A DNA stretch of 64,000 nucleotides, taken from positions 62,001 through 126,000 of the forward strand of contig CATEFX010000019.1 in the NCBI GenBank assembly GCA_949499105.1. The letters are read 5' to 3'. A model generated the notes under the pieces. It was not told the DNA's origin, searched no databases, and saw only the letters and a list, made by a program, of their open reading frames with translations. Positions 19,301 to 26,315 of this stretch are shown one piece after another. The number at the start of each line of letters is the position of its first letter. The first letter of the stretch is position 1. Both the position numbers and the translations under genes were made by a program. This DNA is from Formosa sp. Hel1_33_131 (GTDB lineage: Bacteria; Bacteroidota; Bacteroidia; Flavobacteriales; Flavobacteriaceae).

Positions 19301-19948
19301 ATGAACATTAGTATTTATACCCTGATTATTATTGCTATTAATGTACTTTGTTCCTTTAAAGGGTTCAAAGATGCTTCTTTTTTTGAAACGTATAAGTTTA
19401 ATGTAGGCGGCATCAAACGGGGCGAGCAACTTCGTATGTTGGTTTCTGGATTTCTACATGTGGACCTACAACATTTGTTGTTTAACATGATAACGCTCTA
19501 TTTCTTTGCGGATATTGTTTTAGCCAGTGTCGGTCCTTTTTATTTTTTTTTAATTTATTTCGGAAGTTTGATTTTTGGAAATTTGTTATCTTATTACTTT
19601 CATAAAAATGAATTGTATTACTCAGCGGTGGGTGCTAGTGGCGCTGTGACTGGGATTCTATATGCTGCGATTTTATTATATCCAGGAATGGAAATGTATC
19701 TGTATTTTATTCCGATCCCGATTCCGTCTTATGTTGTGGGCGTTGGATACATGTTATACTCCATATATGGGATGAAGTCACGTCAAGGGAATATTGGTCA
19801 TGATGCACATTTTGGGGGGGCAATTGGAGGCTATATCCTTACGTTATTAATAGCACCTCAAGTCATAGAATCGCATTTATGGATGGTTGTTATTTTAGCA
19901 GTTCCAATTGTGATTTTATTTTTAATGCATTACACAAAACGCATTTAA
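19301..19948 (+). CDS. Rhomboid-family intramembrane serine protease
   Basis: A 215-residue, six-helix membrane protein. The catalytic Ser113 is in GASGAVTG (111-118) and the partner His170 in HDAHFGGAIGG. The helix-2 HxxxxHxxxN pattern is present as HVDLQHLLFNM (from residue 53). Length is typical of minimal bacterial rhomboids without extra domains. Substrates are unknown. Likely promoter TACTTTCG at about 19261-19268, one mismatch from consensus. Confidence 0.92.
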   Translation: MNISIYTLIIIAINVLCSFKGFKDASFFETYKFNVGGIKRGEQLRMLVSGFLHVDLQHLLFNMITLYFFADIVLASVGPFYFFLIYFGSLIFGNLLSYYFHKNELYYSAVGASGAVTGILYAAILLYPGMEMYLYFIPIPIPSYVVGVGYMLYSIYGMKSRQGNIGHDAHFGGAIGGYILTLLIAPQVIESHLWMVVILAVPIVILFLMHYTKRI

Positions 19949-19967
19949 AACACCATAAACTATTATT

Positions 19968-20087
19968 TTATTCTTTTTCTGGTATTCGATTTGATCGAAT
20001 AATCAATATTGTAACGCTAATTATAACCAAACCACTCACTACATAGAGTTGAGTTTGTTGATCAATATTTAAAAGTGATAAAAACAT
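19968..20087 (-). CDS. Possible 39-residue single-pass membrane protein
   Basis: A short ORF in the gap between the rhomboid gene and pdxH, on the minus strand and convergent with the rhomboid gene (19 bp apart). The product begins MFLSLLNIDQQTQLYVVSG, continues with a strongly hydrophobic helix (LVIISVTILII) and ends in the charged tail RSNRIPEKE before a TAA stop. The N-out/C-in layout with a positive tail after the helix is what a real small membrane protein looks like. No ribosome-binding site (normal for this phylum) and no perfect promoter element. No homologue recognised. Confidence 0.45.
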   Translation of the reverse strand: MFLSLLNIDQQTQLYVVSGLVIISVTILIIRSNRIPEKE

Positions 20088-20222
20088 ATTAGAAAACAAG
20101 ACGCAAACGCCGTTATAATTAAGACAACCCCAATAATTAAACACCCATATATGAAATTAAAAATAGTTATCAACTATCTGAAATTTAATAATCTCTCCCC
20201 TGTGTAACCATTTATATTTACG

Positions 20223-20230
20223 TAAATTTG
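20223..20230 (+). promoter_or_regulatory. Promoter -7 element for pdxH
   Basis: TAAATTTG, a perfect TAnnTTTG match. It overlaps the upstream in-frame TTG (20228-20230), so translation cannot begin there; this sets the pdxH start at the ATG at 20249. Confidence 0.65.
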
Positions 20231-20248
20231 AGCATAAACAGCTATGTT

Positions 20249-20896
20249 ATGGAAAAAGATTTAGGCAACTACCGAAAATCCTACGAAAAAGGAGCTCTTT
20301 TAGATTCGTCGATTGCTGGGGATCCAATGGAGTTATTTCAACAATGGTTTTATGAAATTGATAACCATTTCAAAGAAGATGAATCTAATGCCATGACCCT
20401 TTCTACGATTGGATTAGATGGGTACCCAAAAAATAGAGTCGTACTCTTAAAAAAATTCACCTATGATGGCTTTATCTTTTATACAAATCACGAAAGTGAA
20501 AAAGGAAAAGCAATTGCGGCCAATCCGAATGTGAGTCTCTCGTTTCACTGGGCTTCTGCAGAACGACAGGTGATTGTAAAAGGCGTCGCTGTAAAAATCG
20601 CAGCCCACCTCAGTGATGAGTATTTTGAATCTCGTCCGAGGGGAAGCAAACTAGGAGCTATTGTTTCCCCACAAAGTTCCGTAATTACAAATAGATCAGT
20701 CTTGGAAGCAAAATTAGAATCCTTAGATTTAGAATATAAAAACAAGGACATTAAGCGTCCTAAGTTCTGGGGGGGTTATATTGTAAACCCCGTTGAAGTT
20801 GAATTTTGGCAGGGCAGAGCCAATCGTCTTCATGACCGTGTTCGCTATCAAATATTACCAAATACTTCCTGGAAAATTGAACGCCTAGCGCCTTAA
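20249..20896 (+). CDS. pdxH: Pyridoxamine 5'-phosphate oxidase
   Basis: A 215-residue FMN enzyme that oxidises pyridoxine or pyridoxamine 5'-phosphate to pyridoxal phosphate. Seen are LGNYRKSYEKGALLD at the N-terminus, MTLSTIGLDGYPKNRVVLLK and FYTNHESEKGKAIAANP (FMN binding), SRPRGSKLGAIVSPQSSVI, and the C-terminal EFWQGRANRLHDRVRYQ that is diagnostic for PdxH. The ATG at 20249 is chosen over a TTG seven codons upstream because that TTG is part of the -7 promoter element. The SixA-like gene follows after 6 bp. Confidence 0.94.
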   Translation: MEKDLGNYRKSYEKGALLDSSIAGDPMELFQQWFYEIDNHFKEDESNAMTLSTIGLDGYPKNRVVLLKKFTYDGFIFYTNHESEKGKAIAANPNVSLSFHWASAERQVIVKGVAVKIAAHLSDEYFESRPRGSKLGAIVSPQSSVITNRSVLEAKLESLDLEYKNKDIKRPKFWGGYIVNPVEVEFWQGRANRLHDRVRYQILPNTSWKIERLAP

Positions 20897-20902
20897 CTTC
20901 CT

Positions 20903-21391
20903 ATGAAATCGATCACTTTTGTAAGACACGCTAAATCGTCTTGGGAGTTTCAACTTCCGGATCAAAAACGGCCATTAAATAAACGTGGATTATTTGATTC
21001 GCAGTTCATGTCCTCTTTAGATATTGTAAAATCTGTTCATCCAGAAGCCGTATTTTGTAGTCCTGCAAAAAGGACCCGTGAAACTTGTCGAGCTTTTATT
21101 GAAAATGCTGTTTTTGAAGAATCAATAGTGTCATATTCAGATCAATTATATGATTTTAGTGGTGTTCATTTGGAGGCTTTTATCAAAGAGATTGACCCTA
21201 AGTTTTCTAAGGTGGTTATTTTTGGGCATAACCATGCGCTAACCGCTGTAGTGAATCAAATAGGGGACACTCCAATACAAAATATCTCAACCTGTGGCAT
21301 TGTAAAACTTAATTTTAATACCCATACATGGAGAAGTTGTAGCGATGGAACCCTAGAATTTAAGTTGTTTCCAAAAAAACTTATTCCGTAA
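20903..21391 (+). CDS. SixA-like histidine phosphatase
   Basis: A 162-residue member of the histidine phosphatase superfamily. The catalytic RHA motif is at residues 8-10 (ITFVRHAKSSW) and the second catalytic His lies in VVIFGHNHALTAVVNQ; CSPAKRTRETC supplies the phosphate-binding Arg. SixA of E. coli dephosphorylates phosphohistidine proteins. The substrate here is unknown. Likely cotranscribed with pdxH (6-bp gap). Confidence 0.85.
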   Translation: MKSITFVRHAKSSWEFQLPDQKRPLNKRGLFDSQFMSSLDIVKSVHPEAVFCSPAKRTRETCRAFIENAVFEESIVSYSDQLYDFSGVHLEAFIKEIDPKFSKVVIFGHNHALTAVVNQIGDTPIQNISTCGIVKLNFNTHTWRSCSDGTLEFKLFPKKLIP

Positions 21392-21401
21392 ACAGATCAA
21401 A

Positions 21402-21983
21402 CTATCCGTGAATAGTTTCGCTTTTACTTAAGGACTTCATGATGTTTGCTTCATAGTCTAGCAAGGCTTCCCATTTTTGATCTACTTCTTCTCGTTCGCC
21501 ATACTGTCTTGCAAAACCTAAAAAGGAGGTGTAATGATTTGCCTCACTAATCATAAGTGTTCTGTAAAATTTAGCTAATTTTTTATCCTCTAAATGTTCT
21601 GATAAGAGTCTAAATCGCTCACAACTTCGGGCTTCAATTAAAGCGGCATATAACAAGCGATGTACTAATTGCGTCGTACGACTTCCTCCTTTAGGGAAAA
21701 ATTGTAATAAACGGGATACATACGCGTCTTTTCGGTCGCGTCCGAGGATAAATCCACGCTCTAATAATATATCATGAACCATTTTAAAATGACTCATTTC
21801 TTCTTCTACTAAAGCAATCATTTCTTGGACCAATTCTGTATATTCTGGAAAACTCACAATAAGAGAAATGGCAGTACTCGCTGCTTTTTGTTCACAAAAG
21901 GCATGATCTGATAAAATTTCTTCTAAATTCTTCTCAGCGATGTTAACCCATCTTGGGTCCGACGGTAATTTTAATCCAAGCAT
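21402..21983 (-). CDS. miaE: tRNA-(ms2io6A)-hydroxylase-like diiron protein (MiaE)
   Basis: A 193-residue ferritin-like four-helix protein. Diiron ligands are apparent in EEEMSHFKMVHDIL, ALIEARSCERFRLLSEHL and MISEANHYTSFLGFA (repeated E and ExxH pairs). MiaE hydroxylates the isopentenyl group of ms2i6A37 in tRNA. Length and ligand order are those of the family. It sits 3 bp after dnaX and is likely in the same transcript. Confidence 0.87.
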   Translation of the reverse strand: MLGLKLPSDPRWVNIAEKNLEEILSDHAFCEQKAASTAISLIVSFPEYTELVQEMIALVEEEMSHFKMVHDILLERGFILGRDRKDAYVSRLLQFFPKGGSRTTQLVHRLLYAALIEARSCERFRLLSEHLEDKKLAKFYRTLMISEANHYTSFLGFARQYGEREEVDQKWEALLDYEANIMKSLSKSETIHG

Positions 21984-21986
21984 AAT

Positions 21987-23720
21987 TTATAAATCTAAAT
22001 CAAATGTTTTGCGTAACAGTTCGACGTGTTGGTTTTTTTCAACTAATTTTTGATACTTATCTTCTGGGGTGTATGCGTATTGTTTTTCAAGTTTTTCATT
22101 GACATGAATATCTAGAACAATCGAAAAGTTATTGACGGCCTTTCGCAGGTATTGTAATAAATCGAATTGCTGGCGTTCAACTTCAATTTTATTGGTTGTA
22201 TTTGGAAATTCTAATCGAATGGTATGCTCATTACTGAGTTTTGGGGTATCAATTTGAAGTATGGCCGCAAGGTTGTATTTGCCATCTGTTTCCAATTTAG
22301 TCACAAAAATATTCCAAAATTTCAAAAGTGTTTCTTCGGTAAACGGATCATTTGGCAAGTCTTCTTCATCAACCTTGACTTCCATGAGCTTAATTTGATG
22401 CTCTTTTTTCTTTCGAATACTACTCAACGACAATCCCGAAGAAGGTCTTTGTGTGGTTTGAATGATGGGTATAGGGTGTTCTTTTTTTGGATACGTTTCT
22501 TTTGGTTCTTCTACTTTTTCAACAACCGCCGGGATTTCCTTCGTATGTTCTTTGGTTAAATTTTCTGGAATTGTAACAGGGCGTGTTACTTTGACTTCAG
22601 GAAGATTTATTGATCTAAAATAGGATGCAGGAATTATGAACCCGCTAGGCTTTTTTTTTTCTCCATCAAAAGTGATAGAGGCAAGCTGCATTAAACAAAG
22701 TTCGACTAGAAGCCGCTGATTTTTGCTTGTTTTGTATTTGAGATCACAATCATTTGCGAGTTCAAGGGCATGAATTAAAAACCCTTGTGAAGTCGATTCT
22801 GATTGCGTTTTATAGGTGCCTTTGGTATCATCACCAACTTCTAACAATTCAATGGTTTGCGGCGTTTTGCTCACCAATAAATCTCTAAAGTGAGACGCTA
22901 AGCCTGAAATAAAATGATGGCCATCAAACCCTTTGGAAAGGATGTGATTAAAATGCACTAATAAATCGGGTATTTTATTGGCTAGAATTAAATCGGTAGC
23001 TTCAAAAAAGGTGTCGTAGTCTAAAACATTTAAGTTTTCAGTGACGGCCTGACGCGTTAAGTTTTTCCCAGAAAAACTAACAACTCTGTCAAATATAGAA
23101 AGGGCGTCTCTCATGGCGCCATCTGCTTTTTGAGCAATGATATGCAACGCATCATCTTCGGCAGTGATTCCTTGTTCTTGTGCAATGACTTTAAGATAAT
23201 TTTTAGCATCCGTCACTGTAATTCGTTTGAAATCAAAAATCTGACATCGCGATAGAATCGTTGGAATTATTTTATGTTTTTCGGTCGTCGCTAAAATAAA
23301 AATACAATGTTTTGGCGGCTCTTCTAATGTTTTTAGAAAAGCATTAAATGCCGAAGCCGATAACATATGAACTTCATCTATAATATACACTTTATAATTA
23401 CCAACTTGTGGTGGGATTCGCACCTGATCTGTGAGGCTTCGAATGTCATCTACAGAATTGTTTGAAGCGGCATCTAATTCAAAAATATTAAAAGCAAAAT
23501 CTTCGTTTTCATGTTCAGCACCCTCACTATTAATCATTTTGGCAAGAATACGAGCACAAGTGGTTTTTCCAACGCCACGAGGACCTGTAAATAAGAGAGC
23601 TTGGGCCAAGTGGTTTTGATCGATAGCATTTTTTAGAGTATTGGTAATAGCAGACTGCCCAACAACATCTTTAAATGTTTGAGGTCTGTATTTTAAAGCC
23701 GATACAATAAATGGTTCCAT
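21987..23720 (-). CDS. dnaX: DNA polymerase III subunit gamma/tau (DnaX), with A10 slippery run
   Basis: A 577-residue clamp-loader ATPase from the ATG at 23718-23720; a TTG six codons upstream is rejected because it belongs to the -7 element. Walker A is FTGPRGVGKTT, Walker B YIIDEVHML, sensor 1 ILATTEKHKI. The usual four-Cys zinc module between Walker A and the DAASNN motif is absent, replaced by a cysteine-free ENEDFAFNIFE stretch, as I recall for other Bacteroidota. A run of ten A (coding strand, 22651-22660) encodes EKKK at residues 354-357, right after the domain III end LMQLASITF. The C-terminal tau part (residues about 360-577) is normal. It is followed by miaE. Confidence 0.95.
   Translation of the reverse strand: MEPFIVSALKYRPQTFKDVVGQSAITNTLKNAIDQNHLAQALLFTGPRGVGKTTCARILAKMINSEGAEHENEDFAFNIFELDAASNNSVDDIRSLTDQVRIPPQVGNYKVYIIDEVHMLSASAFNAFLKTLEEPPKHCIFILATTEKHKIIPTILSRCQIFDFKRITVTDAKNYLKVIAQEQGITAEDDALHIIAQKADGAMRDALSIFDRVVSFSGKNLTRQAVTENLNVLDYDTFFEATDLILANKIPDLLVHFNHILSKGFDGHHFISGLASHFRDLLVSKTPQTIELLEVGDDTKGTYKTQSESTSQGFLIHALELANDCDLKYKTSKNQRLLVELCLMQLASITFDGEKKKPSGFIIPASYFRSINLPEVKVTRPVTIPENLTKEHTKEIPAVVEKVEEPKETYPKKEHPIPIIQTTQRPSSGLSLSSIRKKKEHQIKLMEVKVDEEDLPNDPFTEETLLKFWNIFVTKLETDGKYNLAAILQIDTPKLSNEHTIRLEFPNTTNKIEVERQQFDLLQYLRKAVNNFSIVLDIHVNEKLEKQYAYTPEDKYQKLVEKNQHVELLRKTFDLDL
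22643..22661 (-). promoter_or_regulatory. Putative programmed slippage/frameshift site in dnaX
   Basis: Coding-strand sequence G-A10-GCCTAG. In frame it reads GAA AAA AAA AAG CCT AGC and contains the heptamer A AAA AAG, identical to the E. coli dnaX frameshift heptamer. A -1 shift, or one inserted A, gives GCC TAG, a stop after a 358-residue product. Loss of one A gives a stop (TAA) after five further codons. Position at the end of domain III is where gamma should end. No clear stimulatory hairpin was identified. Functional use is inference. Confidence 0.6.
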
Positions 23721-23735
23721 AAAAAACTTAAAAAA

Positions 23736-23743
23736 CAAATTTA
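23736..23743 (-). promoter_or_regulatory. Promoter -7 element for dnaX
   Basis: Reads TAAATTTG on the minus strand, 15 bp upstream of the dnaX ATG. It covers the in-frame TTG that could be mistaken for a start codon. Confidence 0.6.
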
Positions 23744-23808
23744 AAACTTCATGGCCTAATGCCTAAATTAAAGGCTCTAAAATTCAAAGGACTTATTAAC
23801 AATTTATG

Positions 23809-23816
23809 TACTTTTG
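23809..23816 (+). promoter_or_regulatory. Promoter -7 element for rnpB
   Basis: TACTTTTG, matching TAnnTTTG; it ends 6 bp before the predicted 5' end of the RNase P RNA, the expected distance. Confidence 0.7.
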
Positions 23817-23822
23817 CCACAA

Positions 23823-24130
23823 AGCAGATCGCCTTATCGCTGTTCGTTTTTAACGAGGGGAGGAAAGTCCGGACACCATAGTGTATTATAGTGGCTAACG
23901 GCCACCAGTTGTGAGACTAGGAAAAGTGCAACAGAAAGAATGTACAGGTTAAGCTGTAGTGAAACCAGGTAAACTCTATAAGGTGCAATGTCATGTATAT
24001 CAGTGCTTGAGCGCGACACGTGCGATACTGAAGGGTAGGCAGCTAAAGTTTACTGGCAACAGTAAACGTAGATAAATGATAAGGGTCACATTTTGTGTGA
24101 TACAGGATCCGGCTTATAGATCTGCTTTTT
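23823..24130 (+). ncRNA. rnpB: RNase P RNA (class A)
   Basis: The catalytic RNA of RNase P, which trims tRNA 5' leaders. Diagnostic elements are present in order: P1 5' strand AGCAGATC (23823-23830), the conserved GAGGAAAGTCCGGACACC block (about 23860-23877), ACAGAAAG (about 23931-23938), GATAAATGATAAGGG (about 24071-24085), and ACAGGATCCGGCTTATAGATC before the closing P1 strand GATCTGCT (24119-24126). A T-run follows and serves as terminator. Length of about 305 nt is normal. It is divergent from dnaX and convergent with rsmD, whose stop lies in the T-run. Confidence 0.96.
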
Positions 24131-24133
24131 TTT

Positions 24134-24670
24134 TTAGTTTTCGAAAAAACTAAACCGATTCCCACCATAGCCTTTCACTTCGCTAAATTGGGGAGCTGAA
24201 GACAAGTCAGTTTGTTTGGAATGCTCAATAATGAGGACGCCATCTGCTTCTAAAAGTTTATTTTGAAACACAAGCTCTACAATTTTTAAAAACTTTTCAT
24301 GTTCAAGCTCGTAAGGGGGGTCTGCAAAAATAATTGTCTGTGGTTGTTTTGTTTTTTCTAAAAACCCAAAGACTTCCGCTTTAATCACTTGGATGGGCAT
24401 TTCAAACGCTTCTGAAGTTTGAGAAATAAATTTAGTACAATGAAAATTTTGATCCACGGCAACAATGGATTCCGTACCTCTAGAAGCAAATTCATAACTA
24501 ATATTTCCAGTCCCAGAAAACAGGTCTAAAAATGAGATGTCCTGAAAATGATACCGGTGGTTCAGAATATTAAATAACGCTTCTTTTGCCATGTCGGTTG
24601 TGGGTCTGACAGGTAATTTTTTTGGCGCCATAATTCGTCTGGCCTTGTATAATCCTGAGATGATTCGCAT
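24134..24670 (-). CDS. rsmD: 16S rRNA (guanine966-N2)-methyltransferase (RsmD)
   Basis: A 178-residue SAM-dependent rRNA methyltransferase modifying G966 of 16S rRNA. Features: N-terminal RIISGLYKARRI, VRPTTDMAKEALFNIL, SAM motif ISFLDLFSGTGNIS, and catalytic IIFADPPYELEHEKF (DPPY box). Length is typical. It overlaps the DUF3822-like gene by one base and converges with rnpB. Confidence 0.94.
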   Translation of the reverse strand: MRIISGLYKARRIMAPKKLPVRPTTDMAKEALFNILNHRYHFQDISFLDLFSGTGNISYEFASRGTESIVAVDQNFHCTKFISQTSEAFEMPIQVIKAEVFGFLEKTKQPQTIIFADPPYELEHEKFLKIVELVFQNKLLEADGVLIIEHSKQTDLSSAPQFSEVKGYGGNRFSFFEN

Positions 24671-25446
24671 TATAAGCTATTTAGGAGTGTGAAATGATTT
24701 GTGTTAGCATCGTTGCTGTAACGCATGGATTCTTCTGGTAACAAGCTAACATGTCGTATGTACTTGTAAGCGATTTGATATAATTCGTCACTTTTATTTA
24801 TGGACCCCATGAGGACTACTGGAATTTCTTCTGGATTGAGTTGAAGTTGTTCTATAGTAAATAATAAGTAATAAATGAAATCTTCTTTTGTTTGGTAGTA
24901 AAAACGGTTATAAAACTTTAAATGATTGTTGTCAATAGAAATGATTTCAAAATGAGACGATTCAATATTGAGATACATTTTGGGAGATTTTGAATTTTTT
25001 TCAAGGGTCAAAACACGGTTTAAGACAATGGTTGCACTGTGTTTGTATTCAAAACTTCCAAATCGATCAAATATAAAATTATTGACATTAACCAGTGGTA
25101 CATAAACCACCATTATATCTGCAATTTGTAAATTATCGTAGGTGATAAAATCGGTTTTTAAAATTTTTGTATTAAATTTTAAATAGTCCACTAAATTGGT
25201 TTCCTCAAACAAAGGTTTAGGAACAAGGGTCGCAAGTTCATTGTCATGAATGAGAGTTACTTTCTCAAAATCTTTTTGAAGTTCTTTAATACTATTAAAA
25301 CTATGGATGAGTTGATCTAACAGATTTTGGGGTGTTTGTTTTTTGTCAAAATTCACAGATTCAAGAAACTCAATTGTAGCATCTGTTGAATTTAAAACAA
25401 AAAAAGAAAGTCCACTCAAGTTAACTTGAATGGACAATTCATACAA
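24670..25446 (-). CDS. DUF3822 family protein
   Basis: A protein of about 258 residues with the N-terminal ELSIQVNLSGLSFFVLN and an actin-like/ASKHA feel typical of the Bacteroidota DUF3822 family, regularly found beside rsmD. Function is unknown. The start is uncertain: TTG at 25444-25446 is used here, but the frame remains open upstream (LKNNNISRSL...) and relatives often carry a longer N-terminus, which here would need an ATT or similar codon inside the upstream gene. Cotranscribed with the upstream membrane protein (13-bp gap) and rsmD. Confidence 0.82.
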   Translation of the reverse strand: MYELSIQVNLSGLSFFVLNSTDATIEFLESVNFDKKQTPQNLLDQLIHSFNSIKELQKDFEKVTLIHDNELATLVPKPLFEETNLVDYLKFNTKILKTDFITYDNLQIADIMVVYVPLVNVNNFIFDRFGSFEYKHSATIVLNRVLTLEKNSKSPKMYLNIESSHFEIISIDNNHLKFYNRFYYQTKEDFIYYLLFTIEQLQLNPEEIPVVLMGSINKSDELYQIAYKYIRHVSLLPEESMRYSNDANTNHFTLLNSL

Positions 25447-25459
25447 TGATCTTGATATG

Positions 25460-26194
25460 TTATTGTTCTTGAGAATAATTTTTTGGCCAGTTTCCGTTTG
25501 TATTTATTTCCTCCATAGACCCTACTTTAAGAGTTGGACCATTAACGCCTTCTACTGAAACGACTTCTGACTCAACATCTACCAAGTTTTTTTCTTGATC
25601 AAACAGTATAACAGATTTAGAAACAGAAGCTTCAAAAACAGGAATGTTGATTCCGTTTTGTTCCAAAACACCAGATTTTAATTCAAATTTTTGGCCTTCT
25701 TTGACTCCAGGAACATTCATCATTGTCTTGTAGCGAGGATCCGCTCCAAATAAAGAATCTTTTACTGGAACAAACCCTAGGGTATCGATGATGACAATAT
25801 CTTTGGTGGTATCCACTCCATAACGTCGGGTTAGGTCTTTATCAATTACTGTTGAATCTCTTCGTTGTGTAATTGTAAACTGTTCATTTTCAATAAAGGT
25901 AACCAACTTGCTCCAATCTCCTTGAAATTGCCCAGTCACAGTGCGATGTGCTAATTGAGCATCTCTAATATCTTTAAGATTTTCGATTGCAACTTTATAA
26001 CGTTTCTCTTTTAGTTGATTGAATTGAATAGGTCCATAAACAGACGTAAATGTTGAGTATCCTAAAAAGATTATTAAAATCCATAAGCCAACCAAAATAA
26101 ACGGTTTGCTTTTTTTAGGAAGATACTTATCAATTAGCCATACAATTCCTATGGTTAGAAGTATTACGGCGACTAATAGTGCGAAAATTTTCAT
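25460..26194 (-). CDS. Two-helix membrane protein of unknown function
   Basis: A 244-residue protein with two N-terminal membrane segments (ALLVAVILLTIGIVWLI, about residues 5-21, and FILVGLWILIIFLGYSTF, about 32-49) and a large soluble, probably periplasmic, domain. YKVAIENLKDIRDAQLAHR resembles the start of the soluble part of pseudopilin-like proteins, but no pilin cleavage site is seen. I know this as a conserved Bacteroidota gene next to DUF3822 and rsmD, without function. First gene of a three-gene run with its own -7 element. Confidence 0.8.
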   Translation of the reverse strand: MKIFALLVAVILLTIGIVWLIDKYLPKKSKPFILVGLWILIIFLGYSTFTSVYGPIQFNQLKEKRYKVAIENLKDIRDAQLAHRTVTGQFQGDWSKLVTFIENEQFTITQRRDSTVIDKDLTRRYGVDTTKDIVIIDTLGFVPVKDSLFGADPRYKTMMNVPGVKEGQKFELKSGVLEQNGINIPVFEASVSKSVILFDQEKNLVDVESEVVSVEGVNGPTLKVGSMEEINTNGNWPKNYSQEQ

Positions 26195-26225
26195 AATGTT
26201 TGTATTAAATTAATGTGAGACACCA

Positions 26226-26233
26226 CAAATTTA
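26226..26233 (-). promoter_or_regulatory. Promoter -7 element for the membrane protein-DUF3822-rsmD run
   Basis: TAAATTTG on the minus strand, 31 bp upstream of the start codon. Confidence 0.55.
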
Positions 26234-26279
26234 CGATTTTTTTTTATTCAATAAAGTGAATGTTAGTAAAAATCATTTC

Positions 26280-26287
26280 TATATTTG
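26280..26287 (+). promoter_or_regulatory. Promoter -7 element for the RecD-like helicase
   Basis: TATATTTG, matching TAnnTTTG, 28 bp upstream of the start codon. Confidence 0.55.
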
Positions 26288-26315
26288 AATAAATTTATAT
26301 TCTTGATTCAAACAA

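Noticed and set aside
20228-20248. TTG start giving a seven-residue longer PdxH
   Set aside because: The TTG is the last three bases of a perfect TAnnTTTG promoter element, and the family N-terminus begins at the following ATG.
22224-22559. 111-codon open frame on the plus strand inside dnaX, rich in Phe
   Set aside because: Antisense shadow of the low-complexity linker of DnaX; composition is the complement of Lys/Glu codons and no motif is seen.
23721-23738. TTG start giving a six-residue longer DnaX
   Set aside because: The TTG belongs to the -7 element TAAATTTG; the ATG at 23720 starts the conserved MEPFIVSALKYRP.
23834-24019. 61-codon minus-strand frame over rnpB
   Set aside because: The interval is the RNase P RNA with all conserved elements; no protein similarity.
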